Below are positions 1-9,176 of a DNA stretch of 64,000 nt, in pieces. The notes below the pieces were generated by a model. The model saw only the letters and a list, made by a program, of their open reading frames with translations. It was not told the DNA's origin and searched no databases. Origin of the DNA: Candidatus Endolissoclinum faulkneri L2 (GTDB lineage Bacteria > Pseudomonadota > Alphaproteobacteria > Thalassobaculales > Thalassobaculaceae). The position numbers and the translations under genes are program-made. How positions within the stretch are numbered: position 1 is the first letter of the stretch; each line of letters begins with the position of its first letter. The DNA lies in NCBI RefSeq assembly GCF_000319385.1, contig NC_019566.1:697266-761265 (forward strand), in the 5' to 3' direction.

Positions 1-956
1 AATTTTAACCTTAAATACCTAATAAAACTACAATAATTATTTTGTATACTTAGCAATATATTAGTTTTAGCCAAAACTATTTTGGTCTTAGTCTAACCTT
101 GTCTTGCCTTAAAGCGTGGCTTAGATTTATTTATTACATATAACCTCCTCTTACGCCTGACAATTCGACAAGCTTTGTGACGACTTTTTAAAGTTTTAAG
201 TGAACTTACAACACGCATCAGATTGCCTTTCAAAGTCTAGCAGAGACTGCATAAAACATAAATTTTCCGACGATTAACAAAAACTATTAATAATAAATCA
301 ATCATCTTTTATTATTTTTAACTATTATTAATGATTAACAATATAATCACAAACTATGCTTTGGTGTTATTTTTTATGTAAATTAAAGTTTTTTGCTCAA
401 AAATCATATTATATAAACTAATAACCATTTAACATGATTTTACTACACAACGAAATAATTTTATTATTACTAAACAATTTAGTAGATGATTGCAAAAATC
501 AATGAATCTTTAACGAATTAAGAAAATATTATCAATTAATCGCTCACATAATAACAGAAATTATTTAGTTTATAAGCCAAAGTAGTGTAATTATTGCTCT
601 TTTTTTCAAAAAAAACACAAGATTATTATCAATCCACCATATAATGGAGGAATGATTCAATTAATTTTTTATAGTTAGCTTAAACAATAAATTACAAAAA
701 ATTCTAATTAATCCAACCAACATAACAATATTAAATAGCTTTAGTAATAGCTAATTTACACCTTAATACCAAACTAAACTTTATAAAATAAAGATGCTCT
801 AGGTAAAATTTTTTATTTTACAATTCTGATTTATCTTTTACATATTGTAATTTAGTCTAAGCATTTAATTTCTGCCTGAATAAGTAAAAAGATAGTTCAA
901 GAAGCACATCGAAGTTAAGAATATGTGCCAGAATTTTTTTTTGAAATATCGTAAAG
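1..956. other. AT-rich spacer without recognisable gene
   Basis: Very AT-rich, with stop codons in all frames and no open frame of protein-like composition. No RNA-like GC-rich block is visible. It precedes the 3' end of the iron-binding protein gene on the minus strand. Read as eroded non-coding DNA. Confidence 0.6.
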
Positions 957-2033
957 CTAATTATATCCGACTGCATCATAAATTTGCTGAGCTAATGGCT
1001 GATGCTCTCCAAGCTTGGACAAATTCATGGTGTCTTGACGAAATATACCAAGTTTTGCGAGAGCACAGCTAATTGCTACACCTGGCACTACTGGATATTC
1101 ATCATTGCCTGATGAAAAATATTCTTGGGCACTATCAGAAGCTAGATACTCTAGGAACTTAATAGCATTTTTTCTGTTAGGAGCTGTGGCAACGATACCA
1201 GCGCCAGAGATGTTTACATGAGCACCGGTTGTATCTTGATTGGGAAATACCCAGCCAATTTTAGCAATACTAGTTTTATTTATCCCTTCTACTTCGCCAC
1301 GCAAAGCACGAGCAAAATAGTACGTGTTGGCTAATGTAACTCCACACTCACCAGAAGCAACGGCGCGAAGTTGGTCTGTATCTGACCCTTGCGGACTACG
1401 AGCTAGATTTTTATAAACTCCAGAAGCCCAATTCCTAGCTCCATCCACGCCAGCGTGCTCGATTTGCGCGGACATAAGAGACAGCATGTAAACATTCGAA
1501 CTCGATCGTGTGCAAACCATACCCTTCAAAGAAGGCATAGTCAATGAGTTATAGTTTTGAACCTGCAATGGTGAAACACGAGACTTATCATAAAAGATGA
1601 TTCTCGCACGCTGAGAAAAACCATACCATAAGCCATCCGGATGTCTCAAGTAGACTGGTATTCGAGAATCGAGAAAAGTAGAGTGTACTGATTGAAAAAT
1701 GCCCAGATTAGTAGCTCGCCAAAGTCTTCCAGCATCAACGGTTAAGAGAACGTCAGCCGGGCTGTTATGACCCTCGCTACTGATACGCTGAATCAATTCA
1801 TCAGCATCACCTTCAATTCGATTAATGGTTATGCCAGTTTGTTTTTCAAACTCAGAATACAATCGTTCATCTTGATCATAATGCCTGGAAGAATAGAGGT
1901 TAATTTCTTCTGTTGTAGCGAACACCTCCTCAGCTAGAAGGCTGCTAATACCGCATACAAGCAGGAGTATAATTACACCCTTTAGCGACATAATCAAGCT
2001 CTTAAGGTGCCATTTCCCTAATGCGCTTTGCAT
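957..2033 (-). CDS. Iron(III) ABC transporter periplasmic binding protein (FutA/FbpA type)
   Basis: Binds ferric iron in the periplasm and hands it to an inner-membrane ABC permease. The 358-residue product has a hydrophobic N-terminal signal segment (about residues 12-38). Family hallmarks follow: INLYSSRHYDQDERLYSEFE near residue 45, PADVLLTVDAGRLW near 92, and the tyrosine pair in NTYYFARAL near 240, where FutA/FbpA proteins ligate iron. Length is normal for the family. The ATG at 2033 is preceded on the minus strand by GAGGA at good spacing, which decides the start. No permease (FbpB) or ATPase (FbpC) lies nearby, so its partners must be elsewhere or lost. Iron as substrate is inferred from family resemblance. 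Confidence 0.9.
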   Translation of the reverse strand: MQSALGKWHLKSLIMSLKGVIILLLVCGISSLLAEEVFATTEEINLYSSRHYDQDERLYSEFEKQTGITINRIEGDADELIQRISSEGHNSPADVLLTVDAGRLWRATNLGIFQSVHSTFLDSRIPVYLRHPDGLWYGFSQRARIIFYDKSRVSPLQVQNYNSLTMPSLKGMVCTRSSSNVYMLSLMSAQIEHAGVDGARNWASGVYKNLARSPQGSDTDQLRAVASGECGVTLANTYYFARALRGEVEGINKTSIAKIGWVFPNQDTTGAHVNISGAGIVATAPNRKNAIKFLEYLASDSAQEYFSSGNDEYPVVPGVAISCALAKLGIFRQDTMNLSKLGEHQPLAQQIYDAVGYN

Positions 2034-2611
2034 TTTTATTCCTCAATAAAAAATTCACCAGTAAACTTAAGAAGCTTAAGATATAAAGATAATTTAAACT
2101 AGCCACCTCAATAAACTATACATTTTTGTAAGATATAGATTTTATAGTATCTTCCGAAATCACATAAAAATTCAAAATAATTTTAACCTTAAAGTCTTCT
2201 GTGTTAGATGCGTTGGTTCAACTGTAATGTTGATATTTTATACAATGTACTGGACTAGCTATCTAAAAAATAACTTAGCCTAACATTAAGCATTGTTTTT
2301 TTTAATTAGCTGGAATACACTTCGTAAATCATTTGGATCCAAATGATTTAGTTTAATTTTGCATGCTAGCTCATTGAAGTGTAATAAAACTTACTTTTAA
2401 TGAGCATTAAGAATTATTCTTCGTGTATCTTGAGCGTTCATTAGTTAATTAAGAAACTTTTTAGGTTGGCGAGTATGAAGTTATTCTTTGTTAAGAGTAC
2501 GTTGGCCTTGTCATCCTTTAGATACTATCTAAAGATACTTACTGAGTAGTATACTTCTAAAGTATGTTTTAGCAACAGCAAAGTTCTGTTGATATAGCGG
2601 AGGTTGTTATT
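2034..2611. other. Divergent intergenic region with a perfect palindrome
   Basis: Separates two divergent transporter genes, so both promoters should lie here. It contains a 26-bp perfect palindrome (2325-2350) and a small 8-bp hairpin near 2518-2536. A 24-codon open frame starts at 2475 but has no recognisable protein character. Confidence 0.5.
2325..2350. repeat. 26-bp perfect palindrome
   Basis: Both strands read identically from 2325 to 2350, centred on GGATCC with AAATCATTT arms and no unpaired loop. It sits between the divergent iron-binding and TAXI genes. It could be an operator or a cruciform-forming site; no known operator consensus is recognised. Confidence 0.75.
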
Positions 2612-3676
2612 TTGCCCAAGCTTTGTACTGCAACTAGATATTTGTGGATACTTTCTCAGCGCAAAAGTTATCGTTCTTTGCGGAAAATTCATATGAGGCA
2701 GCTTGTTATTGCGTTATTTGCTGTATTGTTGGAAGCAAGCACGATTCTTACTATCAACTTTTCTTCAGCATCAGCACAAAAACAACAATTTATTTCTATA
2801 GGTACCGGTGGAGTCACCGGCGTATATTATCCAACTGGAGGAGCAATTTGCCGTTTAATTAATCGGGATCGGAAAAAGCATGGTATACGTTGCTCTGTGG
2901 AATCTACTGGTGGTTCGATATACAACGCAAATACCATCCATTCAGATGAACTCGAATTCGGCATAGTGCAATCGGATGTACAATACGATGCTTACAATGG
3001 TACAGGTACCTTTGGGAACGTCGGCCCATTTAGGGAACTACGCAGCGTATTTTCTCTTCATGCTGAACCGGTAACTATAGTAGCTCGTAAAAACGCAAAC
3101 ATCAGGACCTTTGATGATTTGAAAGGCACTAGAGTTAATATTGGCAATGCCGGCTCTGGTACACGCAATACTTGGGAAATCATAGAACAGGCACTAGGCT
3201 GGAAGCGCAATAATTTGAAACTTGCTGCCGAACTTAAAGCTTCTGAGACTGCTGAAGCTTTGTGTGATAATAAAATCGATGCAAATTTCTCGATGGTCGG
3301 TCATCCAGCAGCTATAATCTCCGAGACGATGTCAACCTGTGAAGCTAATCTGGTAAGTATCACGGGTCCTGCTTTTGACAAGCTGGTTGCTGATCATCCT
3401 TATTATCGCAAGGCTACGATTCCAGGCGGTCTTTATCCAGGTAGCTCCAATGATATCGATACTTTCGGCGTAGGAGCTACCTTAATGACTTCATCTAAAG
3501 TATCTGATGAGGTGGTTTATACACTTACTAAAGCTGTTTTTGGCAATTTGGAAGATTTTAAGAAACTGCATCCAGCTTTTGCCAACCTCAAGGCTGAAGA
3601 AATGATTAAAGAAGCTTTATCTGCTCCGCTACATCCAGGAGCAATTAAAGCTTATAAAGAACTTGGTTTGATGTAA
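2612..3676 (+). CDS. TAXI-family TRAP transporter solute-binding protein
   Basis: Periplasmic substrate receptor of a TRAP transporter of the TAXI class. After the export signal the protein opens with ISIGTGGVTGVYYPTGGAIC, the defining N-terminal motif of the family. VESTGGSIYN and FGIVQSDV follow, and the C-terminus LHPGAIKAYKELGLM is also typical. The chosen TTG at 2612 lies 8 bases after a full GGAGG Shine-Dalgarno. However, an in-frame ATG at 2693 would give a more classical signal peptide (MRQLVIALF...SASA), so either start is possible. The fused permease follows 166 bases downstream. TAXI systems elsewhere import organic acids or amino acids; the ligand here cannot be read from the sequence. 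Confidence 0.93.
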   Translation: MPKLCTATRYLWILSQRKSYRSLRKIHMRQLVIALFAVLLEASTILTINFSSASAQKQQFISIGTGGVTGVYYPTGGAICRLINRDRKKHGIRCSVESTGGSIYNANTIHSDELEFGIVQSDVQYDAYNGTGTFGNVGPFRELRSVFSLHAEPVTIVARKNANIRTFDDLKGTRVNIGNAGSGTRNTWEIIEQALGWKRNNLKLAAELKASETAEALCDNKIDANFSMVGHPAAIISETMSTCEANLVSITGPAFDKLVADHPYYRKATIPGGLYPGSSNDIDTFGVGATLMTSSKVSDEVVYTLTKAVFGNLEDFKKLHPAFANLKAEEMIKEALSAPLHPGAIKAYKELGLM

Positions 3677-3730
3677 TTTCAGTGGCAGCTTTGCTTCTTT
3701 ACTATATTCGACTCTGTTTGTTTGCAGCCC

Positions 3731-3747
3731 CACCGAAAGTTTCGGTG
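3731..3747 (+). promoter_or_regulatory. Intercistronic hairpin between TAXI receptor and permease
   Basis: CACCGAAA, one unpaired base, TTTCGGTG form an 8-bp stem in the gap between the binding-protein and permease genes. No T-tract follows, so a processing or attenuation hairpin is likelier than a terminator. Such a structure could set the high receptor-to-permease ratio usual for these operons (inference). Confidence 0.45.
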
Positions 3748-3842
3748 CTGACTAAAATTAAGTATTTTCCTGCCATAGTAATGCTTTGATATCGCCATAT
3801 TATCTGCCACGCGTTCCTAAGATTTATAAGGATCCGTAGATT

Positions 3843-6479
3843 ATGAATAATCAGAACGGCACATCCAACGCTGTCGATCTTGAAGATCTCGTCGCTTCTA
3901 CTGATACTGGCAACAGGGTACTTGTAGGGTTTGTGGCCAAATTATTAGCCGGGTTAGCACTGGCTTGGTCTCTATTTCAGCTCTACTATGCATCTAATTT
4001 GCCATTCACTATTAGTAATATCACGGGCCTTCAGGTGGTTTTTAACTCCGACAATGCCAGGGCCGTACATTTAGCTTTCGCTTTTGTCCTTGCCGCTTTG
4101 TCTTATCCTCTATTTAAATCCTCCCCACGTGATCGGGTACCATGGTACGATTGGATTTTGGCATTTCTTGGAGTAATATCCTGTTGCTATTTGATACTGT
4201 TTGAGTATGAAATAGCGCAGCGAGCTGGATTGCCTACTGAGGTGGATTTATTGATTTCCACATTAGGTATCTTTTCGGTTTTAATCTGTACCTACCGGGC
4301 TCTCGGCTTACCATTGGTAATAATCGCTTTGGTATTTCTCACTTATGTTTTTTTCGGCCACCAAGCCTTTATCCCGGAAGTTATTCAGTGGAAGGGTGGT
4401 TCTTATGGGAAGGCCATGTGGCACTTTTGGATGCAAACAGAAGGTGTTTTTGGAGTTGCTCTCAGCGTATCAACGTCAATGGTATTCCTGTTTGTGTTAT
4501 TTGGTTCGTTGCTTGATAAGGCCGGCGCAGGCAACTACCTCATTAAGGTTTCTTTTGCTTTGCTGGGCCACCTGCGAGGTGGCCCAGCAAAAGCAGCGGT
4601 AATTTCTTCAGCAATGACTGGACTAATCTCTGGATCATCCATAGCTAATGTGGTTACTACAGGAACTTTTACCATACCATTAATGAAGCGTGTGGGTTTT
4701 TCTGGAAACAAAGCTGGAGCCGTAGAAGTTGCTTCTTCAGTAAACGGTCAGATTATGCCTCCAGTTATGGGGGCTGCAGCTTTCCTTATGGTAGAATATG
4801 TTGGCGTGACTTATCTTGAAGTAGTACGTCACGCAATTTTACCAGCTTTAATTTCATATATAGCATTGCTATACATAGTCCATCTAGAAGCGCTGAAAGC
4901 TGATATGACTGCTTTGCCAAAACCAGGTGGCCCACGCTCAATGTTAGAAACTGTTATAGGCTTGCTGACTGGCTTTCTTTCTATAGCTATTCCGGCAGCG
5001 ATGGTTTATTATTCGCTTGGCTGGACTAAGAGAGTATTTGGTGAATTCACTTTTTATGCCGTGTGCATTTTGTTTTTGGTGGCCTATATTGTATTGTTAA
5101 TAGTGGCCGCTCGATTGCCAGAACTGGAAATGGACGATCCTAACTCTCCAGTTACTAGCTTACCCGAAATAAGGCCGACAATTCTATCCGGCCTTTATTT
5201 TTTGTTGCCTATTATAGTTCTGGTTTGGTGTCTAATGGTTGAGCGATTATCTCCCGGACTTAGCGCTTATTGGGCGACCATTGCAATGTTGTTTATTTTA
5301 ATTACTCAGCATCCTCTTAAAGCGATATTTCGTAAATCTGGAGGCTTATCTACAGGATTAACACGTGGTTTATCAGAGATTTTAGAAGGATTAATCGCTG
5401 GTGCTCGAAACATGATCGGTATTGCGATTGCTACTGGTGCCGCTGGAATCATCGTCGGTACAATCTCGCTTACTGGTGCTCACCAGGTAGTTGGTGACTT
5501 TATCGAGTTTCTTTCTGGAGGCAATCTGATGGCTATGTTAGTCTTAGTAGCAATTTTTTCTTTAGTCCTAGGAATGGGTTTACCAACCACAGCTAATTAC
5601 ATAGTTGTATCTTCTTTAATGTCTAGCGTTTTACTTAAAGTTGCTGCGCAAAACGGTTTGATTGTACCTCCAATAGCAGTACATTTGTTCATTTTTTATT
5701 TCGGCATAATGGCGGATGTTACTCCACCTGTAGGTCTTGCTTCCTTTGCTGCAGCTGCGATTTCAGGTTCTAACCCGATCAACACTGGTTTTACTGCCTT
5801 CTACTATTCTTTACGCACAGTAGCACTTCCTTTCTTATTTATTTTTAATACGGATTTGTTACTAATTGATGTCACTTCAGTAGAAGCGGTATTTGTCTTT
5901 ATAGTTGCTACTGGCGCAATGTTACTGTTTGCTGCGGGAACTCAGGGCTATTTCTTTGCTAAGAATCGTCTCTGGGAAGCGATAGCATTGCTTCTGGTAG
6001 CCTTCACCTTATTTCGTCCGGGATTTTGGCTTGACCTAATTGAAGATCCATTTGAGAAAATTGAACCGGTACATATTGTTGAAATAGCAAATAAAATACC
6101 TGAAAATAGTGATTTGCGTTTGGTCATAAAGGGGCCGAAATTAGATGGATCAGATTCAGCAGCTTACACTACTATCGTAGTACCTCTTGGGGCGGATGCT
6201 GGTGGAGAAGATAGGTTAAAGAACGCAGGTATTCTAGTAAGGATAGAAGATGGTATTGTTAAGTTGGATGAACCACTCCAATTTGGTAATTCTAGTAATA
6301 TTACTAGTCGAAATCTATCAGATTTTGACTTTTATGACAAAGACAACCCAGTACATATCTGCGAAATTCATGTTAAGGCAAGTCGCATACCAAAAGAGAT
6401 ATTTTATATTCCTGCACTCTTGCTCCTTTGGTTAGTTATCTCACTACAACGTAGACGTACTAAACTATTAGCATTTTGA
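3843..6479 (+). CDS. TRAP transporter fused permease (DctQ-DctM type, TAXI partner)
   Basis: Inner-membrane subunit that moves the TAXI-bound substrate using an ion gradient. At 878 residues it is a fusion of the small four-helix subunit (about residues 35-200) with the large DctM-like subunit (about 200-690). The latter has the family segments GHLRGGPAKAAV, SGSSIANVVTTGTFTIPLMK and GLPTTANYIV. The C-terminal part (about 690-878) has further membrane helices around a polar stretch, matching the DUF3394-type extension of these fused permeases. The ATG follows AAGGA. The universal stress gene begins 13 bases after the stop, pointing to one transcript. A strong hairpin lies inside the gene at 4559-4591. 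Confidence 0.95.
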   Translation: MNNQNGTSNAVDLEDLVASTDTGNRVLVGFVAKLLAGLALAWSLFQLYYASNLPFTISNITGLQVVFNSDNARAVHLAFAFVLAALSYPLFKSSPRDRVPWYDWILAFLGVISCCYLILFEYEIAQRAGLPTEVDLLISTLGIFSVLICTYRALGLPLVIIALVFLTYVFFGHQAFIPEVIQWKGGSYGKAMWHFWMQTEGVFGVALSVSTSMVFLFVLFGSLLDKAGAGNYLIKVSFALLGHLRGGPAKAAVISSAMTGLISGSSIANVVTTGTFTIPLMKRVGFSGNKAGAVEVASSVNGQIMPPVMGAAAFLMVEYVGVTYLEVVRHAILPALISYIALLYIVHLEALKADMTALPKPGGPRSMLETVIGLLTGFLSIAIPAAMVYYSLGWTKRVFGEFTFYAVCILFLVAYIVLLIVAARLPELEMDDPNSPVTSLPEIRPTILSGLYFLLPIIVLVWCLMVERLSPGLSAYWATIAMLFILITQHPLKAIFRKSGGLSTGLTRGLSEILEGLIAGARNMIGIAIATGAAGIIVGTISLTGAHQVVGDFIEFLSGGNLMAMLVLVAIFSLVLGMGLPTTANYIVVSSLMSSVLLKVAAQNGLIVPPIAVHLFIFYFGIMADVTPPVGLASFAAAAISGSNPINTGFTAFYYSLRTVALPFLFIFNTDLLLIDVTSVEAVFVFIVATGAMLLFAAGTQGYFFAKNRLWEAIALLLVAFTLFRPGFWLDLIEDPFEKIEPVHIVEIANKIPENSDLRLVIKGPKLDGSDSAAYTTIVVPLGADAGGEDRLKNAGILVRIEDGIVKLDEPLQFGNSSNITSRNLSDFDFYDKDNPVHICEIHVKASRIPKEIFYIPALLLLWLVISLQRRRTKLLAF

Positions 6480-6492
6480 AAAGGCCAGCGAT

Positions 6493-6921
6493 ATGTTTTC
6501 AGATATTTTGCTAGCTATAGATTTGATAGCTCCACAAACTCAAGAAAAAGCTGTTGCGATTGCTGTTGAGCAAGCCAAACTATTTAATAGTCGATTACAT
6601 GTCTTAACCGTAGTGCCAGAGGTTCATTCAGGTATAGTAGCTGGTTTTTTCCCTAAAAACTTTGAGAGTGAAGCAATAGAGGCTGCTCGTCAACAGCTAC
6701 ATGATTTTTGTGAGAAAAGAATACCAGCTAATCTAAAGCTGCAGCATGTAGTCGCTCATGGCACTATTTATCAGGAAATCGTTAAGGCTGCTCGACAAAC
6801 TGCGTGTAATCTTATAGTGATGGCTTCACATCGTCCAGAACTATCGGACTTTTTATTGGGGCCAAATGCAGCAAGAGTTGTGCGTCATGCCTCATGCTCG
6901 GTAATGATTATTCGCGATTAA
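6493..6921 (+). CDS. Universal stress protein (UspA family) of the TRAP operon
   Basis: Small cytoplasmic UspA-fold protein, 142 residues, the normal single-domain length. It begins MFSDILLAIDL, the first strand and nucleotide-binding Asp of the fold. Near the end come IVMASHRPELSDFLLGPNAARVVRHASCSVMIIRD, equivalent to the ATP-binding G-2x-G-9x-G(S/T) segment, here with G, NAA and ASCSV. It starts 13 bases after the permease stop with AAAGG upstream. In other bacteria a UspA protein tied to a TRAP transporter (TeaD with TeaABC) modulates transport; the same role here is inferred from position. Confidence 0.92.
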   Translation: MFSDILLAIDLIAPQTQEKAVAIAVEQAKLFNSRLHVLTVVPEVHSGIVAGFFPKNFESEAIEAARQQLHDFCEKRIPANLKLQHVVAHGTIYQEIVKAARQTACNLIVMASHRPELSDFLLGPNAARVVRHASCSVMIIRD

Positions 6922-7089
6922 AAATGAGGGGCATTGTAAATCTGCGATTTTTAGTTTATTGAGATTTATCTCATACCGATAATCTATTAATTATTGATAA
7001 ATATGAAGATTTTTTATTAATCGCACTGATAAAATGAAGTTAAAATTTAACATAGAATACAAAATACCTTTATTGCAAACATAAACTTG

Positions 7090-7123
7090 AATATGTTTGG
7101 TTAGTATAAAAACCAAACATATT
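7090..7123 (+). terminator. 13-bp hairpin downstream of the TRAP operon
   Basis: AATATGTTTGGTT pairs perfectly with AACCAAACATATT around an 8-base loop, 170 bases after the stress-protein stop. No clean T-tract follows, so termination is inferred from position and perfect pairing. Confidence 0.45.
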
Positions 7124-8076
7124 AACATAATATCGAGCAAAATTATTTTTAATGTTTTTATATAATTGTCTATTAATTCGACTATTCGTTAGTTAAGCTT
7201 TAAAGCTATTAAACCCCAAAGGAATTTAATAGGCCAATTTACTATATACCATTAAATTTAATCAAATAAATTAATTTTACAACTAACTTTAATAGATTTC
7301 TACTTATTTTTTAATAAGTATGTAGTTAATACCTGACTTCTGTAGTTTACTAACTATTACTATTTTAGCTATCAATAATAGCTTGGCGCTAGATAATTTT
7401 TGTCGACAGAATTGTATTTCAAAGTTCAAGCACTGAGCAGACATACCATCGCTTTATTAATAATATTAAAAGATAAAGAATAAAATACTCAGGCAAAGAT
7501 AAAAAAACAAATGACTTAACGATAAGTAAACTATAGGTTATATTTTTGTGTAATCAATCAAATAATATTTTTTTTGTTCAATGCCTAACAAAAATTAACA
7601 TATAGTTTTAAGCAGTATATCAGTGTATTTTGCTAAAAGAAAATTATAATTTTATATATTAGTTTTTTAGCAAAATAATAAACATTAAATTATCGAGTTA
7701 ATTAGCTTGCCTGAATATAATCGATGACTGTATCCTTTTTAACTAATCTCAACTAACTATAATATTAAGAGTATCAATATGTTATTTTATTCACAATAAA
7801 AAATTGCTCTATAAAAGCAAAGCAAATTCTTTCTAAAAAACAATACATTGCTGATTTGATTTAGCGTAAATTATACTTAATTTGTTTCATTTTAAATATA
7901 TTAGGTCAAATCGTCACTTATAACAATAACTAACATTGCACTGACTGCACAACAATAAAGAAGTTAAAAAATATTTTACGTTTTGTTTGCATCCTCAACA
8001 AAATAACTCAGCTATAATTCCTTACATCGTTCTATTTTTTAAAAGTCTCATGGTTTATACGAAATCAATTATCACA

Positions 8077-8126
8077 ATAAACACTATCTTAGTCATTGTA
8101 TTACCAATGACTAAGATAGTGTTTAT
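8077..8126 (-). terminator. 22-bp perfect hairpin between convergent genes
   Basis: A 22-base arm (8077-8098) pairs perfectly with 8105-8126 around a six-base loop. It lies about 135 bases beyond the sspB stop and could end sspB transcription from the right or read-through from the left. No long T-run flanks it. In such AT-rich spacer DNA, perfect pairing of this length suggests selection or recent origin. Confidence 0.5.
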
Positions 8127-8260
8127 AATTAAATATAATTTTTCAGTGAAAAAGAATCATTCAAAGAATTATTTCTCAAAAATAGAGGATTATTATCTTA
8201 ATTAAATTTAAAATTTCGTGAATAAAAACAATTAAATTCATCGTCAATGATAAATAATTT

Positions 8261-8719
8261 TTATTTCTTATTTCGGAATTGATCTAAAGAAACTACATCG
8301 GCCGATACAGTAGAGCTATTTTTTTCTGCAGGAAATTCCTCCTGAAGAGTAATATTACGATTAACAACGTGCTCAAATTGTAAGCCAAATTTAACGGAAG
8401 GATCCGTAAAACCAGTAATAGCCTCAAAAGGAACTTCTAGTGACTCAAGCACATCGTTGAAACTTAACATTATTGAAAACTTATCCTCCATTACTTCCAG
8501 TTTCCAAAACTGAAACTGTAGAATGATTGTCATCTTATCTGGATAACGCTTAACTAAATACTCCGGAATTTTTACTCCATTAGCACGCGTTTTAAATGTG
8601 ATATACAAACTTCTATTATCAGAAAGACCACGCTGAGATACTAGCTTAAGGGTTTCCTTAACTACACTACGCAAGGCCGTTTCGACCATTAAGTCGTATC
8701 GAAAAATATCTTCAACCAT
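8261..8719 (-). CDS. sspB: SspB-type ClpXP adaptor protein
   Basis: Adaptor that binds the ssrA tag on stalled-translation products and delivers them to the ClpXP protease in the cytoplasm. The 152-residue protein has the alphaproteobacterial SspB layout. An N-terminal helix (IFRYDLMVETALRSVVKETL) leads into YITFKT and the groove-forming KRYPDKMTIILQFQFW. Then comes LSFNDVLESLEVPFEAITGFTDPSVKFGLQFE. A charged C-terminal tail ends in VSLDQFRNKK, resembling the ClpX-docking tail. The start ATG has only a weak TAAAG upstream. Its position 110 bases downstream of ssrA on the same strand puts adaptor and tag source together. Confidence 0.92.
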   Translation of the reverse strand: MVEDIFRYDLMVETALRSVVKETLKLVSQRGLSDNRSLYITFKTRANGVKIPEYLVKRYPDKMTIILQFQFWKLEVMEDKFSIMLSFNDVLESLEVPFEAITGFTDPSVKFGLQFEHVVNRNITLQEEFPAEKNSSTVSADVVSLDQFRNKK

Positions 8720-8828
8720 ATGCTTTAGTACATTTGTAATGCTTAGTCCTAGTAGATTAACAGAAAATTTGTTCTTCCTTAAAGAAAGATCTCAGTTAAA
8801 TTCATACATTAATCTAAAATAACAATAC

Positions 8829-9176
8829 GAGCCTTCTGTTGCTAGGCGGCTCGCAGGCCCCACGTTTAGGTCCAAAGCCGAAACGAATTAGTCAGAGGAA
8901 GCTGAGCTGTATCACGCAGCCAAGCGAGCCTCAAAATAGTTGTCGTTCGCAACTAATATAAAAGCCCGATAACGGTGGAACAATGCCGAGCAAAAAGTGA
9001 TCCTTTATTACGCACGTCGACCCTGTTTCGCCCCCATTTAAAACCTTACTGTTTCTTAACATAAGTATTAATTCATGGTGGAGGCGCCGGGTACCGCCCC
9101 CGGTTCCGCTTCGCTTATTCCGAACACCATTTATCGCCATAGTCGACCGGAAAGCCGACGCTAGTTGATGTAGGCG
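8829..9176 (-). ncRNA. ssrA: Two-piece (circularly permuted) alphaproteobacterial tmRNA
   Basis: Rescues stalled ribosomes and adds a degradation tag. On the minus strand the acceptor half comes first and ends in GCGCCTCCACCA at 9076, with a T-arm CCGGG/CCCGG closing the loop GGCGGTA. A spacer of about 40 bases (9036-9075) follows. The coding half then starts with GGGGGCG at 9035, which pairs with CGCCTCC of the acceptor end. This permuted order is characteristic of alphaproteobacteria, whose tmRNA is processed into two RNAs. The tag frame at 8950-8912 follows UAGUU and reads ANDNYFEARLAA then stop. The 3' end is a GAGCC/GGCTC hairpin near 8829. Outer limits are approximate. Confidence 0.93.
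8912..8950 (-). other. tmRNA tag-peptide reading frame
   Basis: The resume codon GCG at 8950-8948 opens a 12-codon frame, A-N-D-N-Y-F-E-A-R-L-A-A, ended by TGA at 8914-8912. AND-N at the start is the SspB-binding half in alphaproteobacteria, and the final L-A-A is the ClpX recognition end. The tag is intact. Confidence 0.92.

Larger units (their letters stand above)
6922..8260. other. Long AT-rich spacer with two long hairpins
   Basis: 1.3 kb between convergent genes. Apart from the hairpins at 7090-7123 and 8077-8126 I see no gene, and the short open frames have no protein-like composition. The hairpins probably mark the transcript ends of the TRAP operon and of sspB. Confidence 0.55.

Noticed and set aside
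7987-8205. Plus-strand frame of 72 codons
   Set aside because: Runs through the 22-bp hairpin; Ile/Asn/Lys-rich composition is that of AT-rich spacer.
8931-9140. Minus-strand open frame of 69 codons
   Set aside because: It lies wholly inside the tmRNA gene; the sequence is explained by acceptor and coding halves of ssrA.
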